Source: Plazaster borealis (lineage: Eukaryota > Echinodermata > Asteroidea > Forcipulatida > Labidiasteridae). From it: DNA of 64,000 nucleotides. Under the pieces are notes generated by a model. It worked only from the letters and a program-made list of their open reading frames with translations. It was not told the origin of the DNA and made no database searches. This document shows positions 21,132 through 32,756 of the stretch, one piece after another; within the stretch, counting starts at the first letter, position 1, and each line of letters opens with the position of its first letter. The stretch lies in contig CM037476.1 in the NCBI GenBank assembly GCA_021014325.1, positions 15,288,827-15,352,826 on the forward strand, in the 5' to 3' direction. The position numbers and the translations under genes are program-made.

Positions 21132-24100
21132 TTAGTGGGATGACTCGGATGGACTCTGAGGGTGTTTCTGCCTCCAGTATAACCACAATGCAGCAACAAC
21201 AGTCAGTGATTGTACACCAGCCATCAGACTGAAAGTCACAGTGTAGTCGCCAGTAGTGTCATAAATCAATCCTGGTAGAAAGACACAAAGAAGAAAGCAC
21301 ACAGATAAAATAGGTAGTGTTTTACAAATTTTGTATTGATCGTTATTTATTAGCATAAATATCCTTCTGGTAGTTCTGGTAGTTATGCATCATTGCACAT
21401 GAATATCTCTCTATCCAATGAACCATTGGGTTTGTAAGACCAGTGCCTGTCATTATCTTTGCTGATAAAGACAGGGGACTAGTCTAGTGCTACCGCTGCT
21501 GACGAGCAATATAAACTCACCTGGAAAATATAAAAAAAGGAGTGTTGTTGTACCAGACAACAGTCCCATCCATCCCAGTACATGGCCCATCTGTTCTCCA
21601 CCGAATACTTCCTTAATGACAACGTCTACGAGAATAAGAGCCATTGAGAAAGCGTTTCCAAACACAAAAGTAATCGCAGCAATGGGCCAAAAAGACGTTA
21701 ACCACGGATCAACAGCATAATAAATGGCCATTAAAAGTAAAGCTATAGCAAGTAAAATGAGTGTGCTGACGACCTGCACAGTTTGAACCAATGGACCTAT
21801 CAGAATGCTGGATAAGATTCTCCCAATTCCATAAGCGACAATGAAATGAGATGCGTCTTCCATTGTGAATCCTTTATAGACAGTTGTGTACTGCACATAG
21901 TAAATTATCCAAGCAGAATACATCATTGTCCAAACGCTGACTAGAAATACAACAAGCCAGAAGGATAAGGATGAGAATAAGCCAAGCCGGAATGTATCTC
22001 TAGTGAATGTATACACTTTTGTAAAACATGAACAGCCACAGCGGGTGCTTGGTACCACTTCATCATTCCTGGTCTCTTGCTCTTCGTCCATGTGAGCTAC
22101 TTGATAACCATGTTGACTTCCTATAGCAGCAGGTGGTTTGTTCAGAGCTCCAAAGACAGTGAGATGTAAAAATATTCCTCCAAGTAATAGCATTGTTCCC
22201 CTCCAGCCATAGATGTCTAGGAAAAATTGTATCAAGGGCACAAAGGTGACAAAGGTGATGGAGCCGCCAAGGGCCGCCAATCCGTAGGCCGTTGTGACAG
22301 ATTTACTGAAACAGTATCCGATCAGGTGCTTCAGTATCACTTGTGAGATGCCAATAGCTGGTGCTGAAGAGTAAAACACACAGTTGTGAACAACCATTTG
22401 CCAATAATGTGAATGGACAAAATATGAAGATAATCAAACAGGAATATTCCATTTTATAAAATAAAATTTATTGAAACTATAGTCACGATTTAGGCGATCT
22501 GATACTAAATAGACCAGTTTACCATGATGTCCATCCCAATAATGCCCCCAAAATCATTTTGTCCAAACCATTTTCTGTGACTAACCGTAGTGTCCCACTC
22601 AATGTGGCTGACAAGCTGTTTCAGACATCATTGTGTATGTCCGATATGTTGTTGCATAACAAACTTGCATCCAAGATTATTGTTACTGTTTAATAATTTT
22701 ATCATTTGTGACAGTATCGATTTGTTTTTTCATTATAGATCTGTAAAAGCAGTACACAGGTAAACCATTTTTTTTTATATTGAGAAACTTTTATTACTCG
22801 ATTTTTTATTACCTGTTATAAGGGTGAGGATCATTGTAATGACATATAAACTGGATAGAAATGATGCAGTTATCATGGAGATACCAGCAACGAATCCACT
22901 CACTGTCAACACAGTCCTTGTGCCAAATCTGTCTTTTAGCGGCGTTGCTAGGATTCCTTTTACGAAAGAGAAAATTGTCACAAGCAAAATTGAGTTTAAA
23001 CCAGATGTTAAGTGTAAGATTTTTTAAGGGTCATGCAGGTGTGAAAGATGGGGTCGGTCAAATCCAATTATATTTTGCAACTTTGATGTACTATGAAGAC
23101 TATTTACAAAAATCACATTAAACAAATCTGCAGTACCCCCCTCAGGAAAATAATGGTACCCCCTAAAAATGAGCCCAAAATCATGTACAAGAAGGAGCTT
23201 AAAAACAGTTTTACGTCGAAATTACAGAAGTTACTATACAGAAAAACTAAGCAACCAATTGATTTTAAACAAAAATATTTTCAATGTGCATAGCTACCTT
23301 TGTGCTTGCACACACAACACTACAGATGCTTACTATTTTAGCAACATTTATTTTTTTGTTCCACCAAATTACCCAATTATTTTACAAAATTTGAAAAATT
23401 TGAAAAATTTGAAATTTTGCCCGTTTTTGAATTCGATTATTTTCTATATTCAGGCTAATTTCCAAATGTCCTTCATAACAACACATTGCACACCCTTCAG
23501 CAATAGCCCTATGCTTTCAAAAGTGTGGGTTTTTATTTTTTTCTTGAGTGGGATGTCTTGACGTATTTGTCTTTTTGTGTTTTGTAAAATTTGCAACAAG
23601 TTAGACTTTACTTTAAAAAACATGATTTTAAAATAAATTTCATTTATTTTGCAATCAAGTTGAACATTTAGGATCATATCATATATATTTTATTTACATA
23701 AAAGTAAAATACAAAATTGGACCTTAACCGTTTCATGTATATAATGGTGTTTTGATGTTATATATGCAAAAAATCGCGTTATTAGTAGGCCTTTGAAATT
23801 TGTTGCTAAAACCATCACTGTCTTTTTTTCTTCTTCTATTTTATCATCTTCTGTTATTTCCTCAACTGAAATTAATCAGCGTATGATAGCACAAGAAAGC
23901 AGTGGGCGGACAAAGTTTCAGGCGTCCACGCTCAACAACAATACACAGTGCCTCTGATACCAGCAGCTGAGGCAGAGTCTAGCACCAGCTCAGGAACTGC
24001 AGCTGGATCAGCTGGGAAAATGATCATACAGAACATGGGGTGGGCATTGAAAGGTCCGAGAAAAGTATCAGCTTTGTCTGAAAATGTCAAATCTTTTCTG

Positions 24101-26668
24101 ACTGATCAGTTCAATGCAAGTATAACTGGGCACAAAGCCGATGCCACGCACGTTGCAAAAGTCATGAAAACCTTGAAAAATATCAATGGTCAGTTTGTTT
24201 TCCTTCCCGCAGAATGGCGGACTGCGAAACAAATTTCAAGTTTTTTTAGTAGGCTTGCAGCTGCTCAGAAAAGGCATCAAGCAGGCAAAGGTCACCATGA
24301 TGATGTGGACGTAGATGCGAGTAAAGAAGACTTTCGTTCTTGGGAAAGTTCAGAGAACGAAGAAAGACTTCGCAAATCAGTTTATGCTGAAAGAGACATT
24401 TCCCATCAAACATGTTTGGTGATATCAATGTTTGTACTCTAATTACACAGGACAAAGGTAAATCGAAACGCATAAGTGAATTGAAAGATCTGTGTGAAAA
24501 CTTTGGATTGAAAGTTGAAGGACCTGAAACGCGCAAAGACAGTTTCATCAAAGTACTGAAAAGTCTTGTTGCTCAATGGACATGGACTTGCACCAACAAA
24601 GGTGGCTCCGAAGACAAGACATAATCATCATATTTATCGTAAGCCTTTCACTTTGCAGTAATAAAACCAACAGTGTAACTAAATAATACAAAAATTGAAA
24701 CGTGCAATTATGTTATCATTATCAACACAGGTTATCATCATGACGATTAGCACGTTCCAAAATACAAAAGGCATATAATTAACAGAGTACAGTGTATTAT
24801 CAGAAATAATTGTTTTAGAAATATAAAAAGTTATAACAGGTCAAACTGATTTTGTTATGTCATAGGTCCCAAAAGTATTATAGATCAGAAGTTCGAAATG
24901 CTATTACAACTGCAACTGTTTCTGATATCATCATAGCGTCTATGTACCATTGCATGCATTCACTGACTTGTGAATGTGATAGTGGAATAGTTTCTCCCTT
25001 CAGTAAAAAAAAAAACCCTTAATATTTATGAACATTCGTCAGTACAACATGTTGACTTAAAAAATGGCTCTGAACATTTTTATTGAACATACCATTAAAT
25101 TGCTATAAACAACATTTTGTTGATGCTGTACAGGGTGGCCCAATCTTTAGCTAATATTATTTTTAACAACAAAGATTGTTTTTGTCATGATGTATGGCTA
25201 TACAGTAAGCATAGGCCTACGCCCTTCTTAATATTTATGCTGACGTCATATTTTAAGGGTCAAAGCGAGGGGTGCCATGATTTTTTTAACATTACCAATG
25301 GGGATCCTTTCACCCCCCCTTGGTGATCCCCAAATTATAATTGAAATTCGCTGGCCCTCATCTTTCAACTTTATTAACAGCCTGCATGAACCTTAAAAAA
25401 TCTGACACTTAAGAGTCAGTTCTGTGAGCTAACACTGAGCTGTTCCAGTTATTATTGTGATGTAGAATATACTTAATAAACTCTTGCAACTAAGCAGAAA
25501 GTGAATATACTGAAATTCTGACAAAAACCTTGCTGATGTATTAAATGGGAAACAGGTCAACTCGTACGCATGCAAACTCGTACGCCAATTGGTCAACTGG
25601 TGCGCCAACCAACTCGTACACACACAAACTTGAAAAAACAGACCTCATCATCCATGATTCATTGCTAAGCTTTTCAAACTTACCTGAGAATAGTAAACCT
25701 GCATCTACAAGAGCAACCATCCAGCCAATTACCAAGTTGAAGTGATGAACTGTTCTTGTAGGGTAGGTAGCATCATTCCATTGTTGATGCTGTACAGGGT
25801 GGCCCAATCTTTAGCTAATATTATTTTTTAACAATAAAGATTGTTTTTGTCATGATGTATGGCTATACAGGAAGCATACGCCCTTCTTAATATTGATGCT
25901 GACGTCATATTTTAAGGGTCAAAGCGAGGCTGTGGGCGGCAGGCTTTTACACTACATTCGTTTCTGATTTTGACCATACAGCCCTTTGGACGCTCGCAAA
26001 ATCCTTCCAAAAGCTCATGTCTGATGGTAAACTCATGTAGCAGAACGGTGCAGTGTAAAAGCCTACCACCCACAGCCTCGCTTTGACCCTTAAAATATGA
26101 CGTCAGCATAAATATTAAGAAGGGCGTATGCTTCCTTTATAGCCATACATCATGACAAAAACAATCTTTATTCTGTGAGCTAACACTGAGCTGTTCCAGT
26201 TATTATTGTGATGTAGAACATACATAATAACTTCTTGCAACTAAGCAGAAAGTGAATATACTGAAATTCTGACAAAAACCTTGCTGATGTGTTAAATGGA
26301 AAACAGGTCAACTCGTACGCATGCAAACTCGTATACGCCATTTGGTCAACTGGTGCGCCAACCAACTCGTACACACACAAACTTGAAAAAACAAACGTCA
26401 TCATCCATGATTCATTGCTAAGCTTTTCAAACTTACCTGAGAATTGTAAACCTGCATCTACAAGAGCAACCATCCAGCCAATTAACCAAGTTGAAGTGAT
26501 GAACTGTTCTTGTAGGGTAGGTAGCATCATTCCAAGGCCTTTTATTAAAACAGCCCAAACTAAATGGATTGTAAATAAATCTACTACAGCAATCCAGCCA
26601 TGAAGACCACCATCCTGTAAAGTATCCATTAGGGAATGTAAAAGGCGCTCAAAGCAGCTAGGTTCCAT
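21132..26668 (-). CDS. Gene B: SLC16-family monocarboxylate-transporter-like protein, 452 aa, four exons
   Basis: Exons: 26437-26668 (ATG at 26668), 22813-22956, 21521-22363, 21132-21271, all phase 1. It has the same 12-span layout and signatures as the other array members (DGGLHGW 19-25, span-5 motif 141-155). Exon 1 reads VVDLFTIHLVWAVLIKG and is identical in protein to that of gene E. In exon 3, RILSSIL and TLILLAIALLLMAIYY are likewise shared with E but not with C or D. Intron 1 (about 3.5 kb) holds a TTAA-flanked transposable element with an antisense reading frame, a truncated extra copy of exon 1 at 25684-25780 and a large palindrome. The substrate is unknown. The reading frame is intact. 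Confidence 0.88.
23012..25408. mobile_element. TTAA-flanked TIR transposon carrying an exon-like frame, copy in gene B
   Basis: The left end GTGTAAGATTTTTTAAGGG and the right end (inverse complement GTGTCAGATTTTTTAAGG) match over 26 of 28 positions, and weaker similarity runs on to about 75 bp. TTAA sits at 23008-23011 and 25409-25412. Genes A and C have a single TTAA at the same intron position with no element. TTAA duplication is typical of piggyBac and Kolobok elements; the GTGT ends do not let me choose. No transposase was recognised, so this looks non-autonomous. Confidence 0.85.
23880..24624 (+). pseudogene. Frame-disrupted copy of the FFSRLA/SAP-like exon
   Basis: A C/T-rich tract ending AATTAATCAG provides a strong acceptor before 23880. 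The frame then runs through a Ser/Thr/Ala-rich linker, a domain starting GWALKGPRK and ending SSFFSRLAAAQKR, and an acidic stretch. At about 24410 the sequence has one base fewer than the gene E copy (CATCAAACATG against CATCAAATCATG). This breaks the frame before the second segment MFGDINVCTLITQ and SKRISELKDLCENFGLK. It is antisense to gene B inside intron 1. The N-terminal part of the source protein is missing. Confidence 0.65.
25684..25780 (-). pseudogene. Truncated extra copy of transporter exon 1 in gene B intron 1
   Basis: It keeps the donor site and the exon 1 3' part (coding for ...LPTLQEQFITST...), but one A is missing (ATTACCAAG for ATTAACCAAG) and the copy stops at CATCATTCCA. There it joins a repeat of the sequence at 25114. 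It arose by a tandem duplication of about 670 bp with a breakpoint inside exon 1, and it has no start codon. Confidence 0.8.
25833..26172. repeat. Large palindrome (arms about 120 bp) in gene B intron 1
   Basis: 25833-25953 and 26053-26172 are near-perfect inverse complements. The arms contain ATATTTTAAGGGTCAAAGCG and GACGTCA motifs around a 100-bp loop. Genes D and E contain one arm or part of it inside the TTAA element. It is likely a MITE or a foldback; no coding content. Confidence 0.75.
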
Positions 26669-26957
26669 TTTGATTTGTTTATGTCAGGTTTAAAACAGCA
26701 ATACACAACAGGGTCTGCCCTTAACTTTTTCAGTGACTAGCCAGCAGCACCAGTTAGCTTGTCATTTCACTAGTCCACAAGCTTCTTCACTAGTTCATAC
26801 TTTATATTCAATAGGAATGCTTTTCAACACTGAACTCGCCAGTGCACCTCTGATAAGGGAGAACACTGCACAAGTGAAGCTATGTGCACGTATATGCACT
26901 TTTCTGCTTTGCTGGATCCAAAGGTCTTTTGTAGGGTCAAAAGATTTCTATCAAAAC

Positions 26958-27028
26958 AGTTCTATAGAATTCTATAACAAAAAACCTATAGAAATTCTAT
27001 AAAATATTCTATAGAAAAACTGTAGAAC
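26958..27028. promoter_or_regulatory. TTCTATAGAA cluster upstream of gene B
   Basis: Same palindrome cluster as upstream of gene A, about 290 bp before the start codon of gene B. Function unproven. Confidence 0.3.
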
Positions 27029-27374
27029 ATCTATTTAAAATGTGCATTTTGAGTAAATTCACTTTGAAGTTGGACATGTATTCATTTGTTGCTTTCATAC
27101 CTTATTATCCTACATTATCACTTGCCAAATAGAAGGTATGTTTTTAAGCAGTTCTTCTTCACATTTTGTTATGTTATTCAAAATGAAACGATCTGAATAA
27201 ACAATTATAACCTCATAAACCTATTCGTCAGTATGTAAAAAACATAGTTGTTTTAACATTGTTGTTTTTTACACGCTTGTTCGTCACTTTTGTGCCCAAT
27301 TCGTTAGTCTGTAAAAAAACCAAATCTACACTCTGGGGCTTATTGGTCAGTAATATCACCATTAATGCAGGTAA

Positions 27375-27760
27375 TTTAAAGACACTGGACACTATTGGTA
27401 ATTGTCAAAGACCAGTCCTCTCACTTGGTGTATCTCAACATATGCATAAAATAACAAGCCTGTGAAAATTTGAGCTCAATTGGTCGTCGAAGTTGCGAGA
27501 TAATAATGCAAGAAAAAACACCATTGTCACACGAAGTTGTGTGCTTTCAGATGCTTGATTTCGAGACCTCAAAATCTAATTCCGAGGTCTCAAAATCGAA
27601 TTCATGGAAAATTACTTCTTTCTCGAAAACTACGTTACTTCAGAGGGAGCCGTTTCTCACAATGTTTTATACTATCAACAGCTCCCCATTACTCTTTACC
27701 AAGTAAGGTTTTATGCCAATAATTATTTTGAGTAATAACCAATAGTGCCACTGCCTTTAA
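27375..27760. mobile_element. TTAA-type MITE, CACTGGACAC subfamily, B-C spacer
   Basis: Paralogous copy of 15622-16007, differing at only a few positions. TTAA is on both sides. Confidence 0.75.
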
Positions 27761-30700
27761 CTTGCTTTAATTTTTCATTTAAACATGATATTTCATGGTA
27801 AAATCGTGAGTGAAGCACTGATCCAGAATTCCTTCTTTTTTGGGTGGGGAGGAGAGAGTGGGTTTTGAGGTACCTGTTTGGTCCTAACGAGGCTGCAGTT
27901 TCCGGCACAGAGGTGTGGCAGGCTTATTTGATAGGTTAAGAGGGTTTGTTCTGCCTTTTCTCAATGATTTCTTTAGGTAATTGTGTTGCTTACATGTCAA
28001 GGAATACCTACAATTATTTTGATATTATTTGTTTGTTTATTTTTAATTAATTTGCATATAATTAGTTGAAAATAAAGAAAAACAAAAGAAATAAAGAACA
28101 GGCCACAAATTGTTAGTATTTTCTGTGAAATTATTATTTTCTGGGGGTGTGGGGGGGGGGTTGCTAACCACATAAACTGTTGGCAAAAGATTACAAGACA
28201 TTCATTCACCACAAGCCCATTGAACCATAGAGCAAGTATCAGACAAAGTTGCCTTGTCCATGCCTTGTCACCAAGAGGTGACTCACTCACACAGAGATAG
28301 GATTTTGTGGGTGTGCAATGGGAATTTGTTTTCCACCACCCCTCCTGACCAAATTGACGACCCCTGTTGATTGACACCCCTTCTACAACTTGTGTACTGG
28401 TACACTGTAGGATATCGTGGAGTATCAGGGGGTTGGGATCTACCATTTTGTAATGGTTATGTTTTTCTTGATATGTGCCACAGCTGTTCGGTGATGGGCC
28501 TCGTTTGAGGGTTTTAAAGGGGGAGGAGTACACATGACATTTTCCCCATTTCCTTTCGGCCTGGTTATAACCTCCAGATATTGCTCAAATGGGGAGAGAT
28601 GGAATAGGTCATTTTTCCGAGTTAAAGTTGTACCCCTCAAGACACTTATTGAAATAACAAGTCTGTTTATTTTGTAATTGAACTGATTTGTTGTATAAGC
28701 ATACACAAACTTAAACATGTTTTGTCATCAACTATGTTATGTACTTTTGGAATAATCATTTGATTTTGTTGGCACTAGTTTTGAAGGATTTCATTTAACA
28801 ATCAAAACCTTGTTTACACCAACAAAATTGTAAATTCTGAATAACAAAATAGGAATTTTATTATATGCTCAAAAACCTTTATTGGTAAAACCACTGATTT
28901 ATAAGATCATATTACTGTTGAATTTCTTCCACCCAGACTAGAGGTTTCACTCAAAGTGGCCACTAATTGTATCATAAAACAGTAATTTAAACATTATTCA
29001 TTTTTTAAGTAAAAACAAAAGTACACCTCGTACATTTTCTTCACTGTAAGTTCAGGTGCGAGGTATTGTCTGGTGTTGTTTTTTCGGCAATAATGAGATT
29101 CCGTTTTGGGGAACTTGTTAATACATGCACTTTTGCTGCGTTTTTCATTTCTTCTTGGATTTTTTTACTGTAATGTTTTGACCGTGATGTTAAACGCTAC
29201 AAAAAGATTGTCTAATCTTTTTATGTATTTCTGCCATCGTAAGCCAACGGTAGACGGCTCGGTGTGTGGCTGAAAGTTCGGAAACTGTGGTAGATGTGTA
29301 GCAGACATATTTGCGACAGTTTAAAACGGAAGAATCTAGATCTTAGGTGTGGTAGAAGTGCATACAAGTCACGTTACGTGGATGACGTATCCAGCGTGTG
29401 TCTGTTCATAGCATAACTAGTTCAGTGAACGATCAAAACTTTATGTTCTGAAACTTACTCAGTTTCGAAGCATTTTTCCAAAGAAAACTTGTCCTGATGA
29501 CGATAACAACAAAGTTCGATTCTTTAACTTTCTGTTGATCCCATCCTCGTTGCCAATTGTAATGTTTTGACCGTGATGGTTATTGATGTAATTCACACGA
29601 CATATTAACTTGGAACAACTGCATTCTGTTTACATGATGGAACTACTTATTTATTCACTTGACCTCTGACCTTAACATAATGTATGGAGCGCCTGTAGTT
29701 GTGTAAGGAGTATAATCAATGCATGGATACTACATTTACTAGATCCTTTTACACCACCACGTTTTTCAGACTCCATTACTCCATCATAGCTTGTTTTGTT
29801 CAAAGCTATCCTTACTTGATGCTCACTTACACCTAGTGTGTTGAGAAACATTATCCGACAAACTACCGCATTTTAGAGATCCCCTGGTCATCAGGAAGAT
29901 TGTAATGAAGTGTTTGTTTTTTACGGGTCCCATCTGCTTTTCGTGGATGAGAGTGTTGCACATGCCTTGACAACCAAGCTCTCTGGTCCTGTAGATTAAC
30001 CAAGTCAAAAAACGCACTTTGAATATTAAATTGTCTTAGCTTTAAAGAAAAACTGATGCATCATGATGGTACCTGGCATTTTATTGATAAGTCACTCATA
30101 ACTGGAGTGGTTACCAGCGCATTTGCCTATTCGTCACTTTGTAAAAAACAAAAGGGTCTATTTCAGTATGTATTCAGGGTCTATTCATCAGTATGTAAAG
30201 AAAGATTATTAGCCTTCAAACATATTCGCCAACAACGTGTCTTTATATCTTTAAAATGAGACATTATTTTGGTTCAAAACCTACCCCCCTCCCTTGTGAA
30301 AAATCCTGGATATGCCACTGATAGCAGTTTTATAGTTGTCGGAATGGTCTTGGTCTCGAGACTTTCGAGCCACGTGGTCTCAGACTTCCCGGTCCTGGTC
30401 TTGGATGTCACTGTCTTAGTCTCGGACCTCATTTTGGTTCGAGACCAGTTCGAGACCAATACAAAAACATGCATTTTGATTGCAAACAAAATGTCTGGTA
30501 CCTTAAAATATCCTTTCGGAAAAAAGGAAGAGAATAAATTTTGTCCAACAAAATACAGTGAGAACGCGTGCTTAGTTTCATTCACAAAAAGTCCTTCACC
30601 CCAACTAACTCACTCCATGTACATGTGAGTGCATTATTTGCGCAAATTTAGAATTTAAGAAAGCCATCACAGTTTGCGCGGTCAAACATGGCACACCGCC

Positions 30701-32412
30701 ATAGATTTAAATATAAATCTATGCACATTGCAAAACTTGTTTAATATGCACGTCGTCAAAGATTTTGCTCAACAATACACGAACACTGGGGCCCATGTGA
30801 CTGTGTGTAACTAGACGCGTGTATGTGTTGTATGCATTTTTGGTAAGTAGGGCACCATCCTAAGTCTTAACTCGTTTCCAAGCCGCGGGGGAATTAATAC
30901 TGATCTCGTGAAACTCTTTACGTAAATAAATACTAGTCCATCTCATTTTGTTGTTGTCACTTGGTCACTTGACATGTCTGCAAGTTGGGCAATTATATAC
31001 AGTTCACATATAAAGACCACAAACAATATTATGTTGATGAAAAAAAAATTAAAAAGTAAGAAACACATCGCAGTGTGTGTTTTTTGCTAAAGAAAAACAA
31101 GCATCAGCGATAAGGCTGGGATAACGTCAATTTTGTATATAAGTCTGCCTGGTAAACAAAAAATGCTTTATTTTTCTCCAAAATAAGTAGGTTGGGTTCT
31201 TGGATCTACTTCTCTAGCACTGAGGATACTATTCGCAAACGATTCTTGCAATCTCCAATCTGGTGTAAATGAAAAGGTTGAAATGCCATTTTAGTACACC
31301 TTTCAAGATCTGGATCCCTGTTTCAGACTTATGAGATAATAAAATGCATTGTGGAGGAAATACAGATTTGTAATTTTCTTTTTTGTTATATAGCTACAAA
31401 CGGCCTCCAGTTAGGGCACAAACAAATTGTTTGTCCTTGTCCGATTGACTGTCTTTGTTGTCTTCAAAATATTCCTTAAAAAATTCAAAAAATTTGTTAA
31501 AAAATGTCTTTATTACTGACTTTTTATCTGGGGAAATTTCAGTGATGCAGAAGTGCTATGAAGTCATCAGCTGGTAGTTCCGTTAAAGCATTCATCTCAA
31601 CATCAACAACATCAAATCTGGTTAGTTGTACAGTTTTTAGTATTACAATACTATTCAAAGACATTTAACAAAAGAGTTCAATTCAGTGAAAGTGTTCTGT
31701 TTGTGTGAGATGCTAATTAGGTTTGGACTGTCCAAAACAACTTTTACACTGATCATGTGCTTTCAGTCGGTGTTGTAGTCAAGACAAGACCATCCGAGTC
31801 CAACAAGACCAAGACCAAGACCAAGACCGACAGTCCGAGGTCGACAGCCCAAATCGGTTTAGTGTAGCCCTCACCTTGAAGTGGCTTTCCGGCCTTTTGA
31901 TGTTAGGCAATCTCTCATAAAAAAAAATATATAATGCAAACAAATAAAAATTAAAATGTACAGCTTAAAATGCATTGCAATCGAATGCAGGGCACTGCTG
32001 GGGTTAGTTGTCCTCTGGCCACATGCAAGTTGAAACATTTCAGGAGCAGTAAAAGCTAAAAGTGGTGTGGCTGTCTAGTTCATTCCGAGAGGGCCAATTT
32101 TGCCAACCCCTGCTAACCCTCAGTCCTTCACCTCTTTAAGATTCTAGTTTTATGATTTGCCGCCTTGTTTTGTCCTAGTTCGTTGGGTAGTGTTTGTTTG
32201 TCCAGTATGCTGTTTTATAAGGCATTTCTATACAAGACTTGGTCTTTTAAATATGCCTCCATAGTTTCCTCTGCTTCAATGTGTCTCATAATATTATTAT
32301 TCTAGAAGTTTTTCATACATCTTTGTTCAGTAGACCTTCCTAATAATTACTTGTATGTACATTTTGCAATATGGAAATTAATATGGAGTTGAATTGAATT
32401 GAATTGATATGG
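27761..32412. repeat. Spacer module between genes B and C (copy of 16008-20787)
   Basis: Near-identical to the A-B spacer over more than 4.5 kb, with a deletion of about 130 bp at 27870 (a G-rich GGGGTGGATGGGG segment is missing) and scattered single-base changes. No gene was recognised; the longest frames are the same as in the A-B copy. Confidence 0.8.
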
Positions 32413-32741
32413 TTAAAGGTATCGTACACGTTTGGTAATTGTCAAAGACCAGTGTTCTCACTTGGTGTATCCCAATATATGCATAAAATAATAAGCCTTG
32501 GGCTCAATGGGTCATCGAAGTTGCAAGAAAATGATGAAAGAATATAGGAATAAAAACTTCTTGCAAGAAGTTTTTATTATTTTAGTGAGAAATTACCTCT
32601 TTCTCCAAAACTACGCTTCTTCAGAGGGAGTCGTTTCCTACACTGTTTTATACTATCAACAGCTCTCCGTTGCTTGTTACCAAGTAAGTTTTTATGATAA
32701 TATTTGTTTTGAGTCATTACCAAACGTGTACGATACCTTTA
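32413..32741. mobile_element. TTAA-type MITE abutting the gene C stop codon
   Basis: Copy of 20788-21116 at offset 11625, with the same ends, TTAA flanks and internal 30-bp palindrome (32549-32578). It ends 15 nt past the stop of gene C. Confidence 0.85.
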
Positions 32742-32756
32742 ATGGAGAGACGTTCT

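Noticed and set aside
20873..21232. 119-codon plus-strand frame recurring at 32498 and 52594
   Set aside because: Runs from the MITE into the antisense of the transporter last exon; it is the shadow of those two features.
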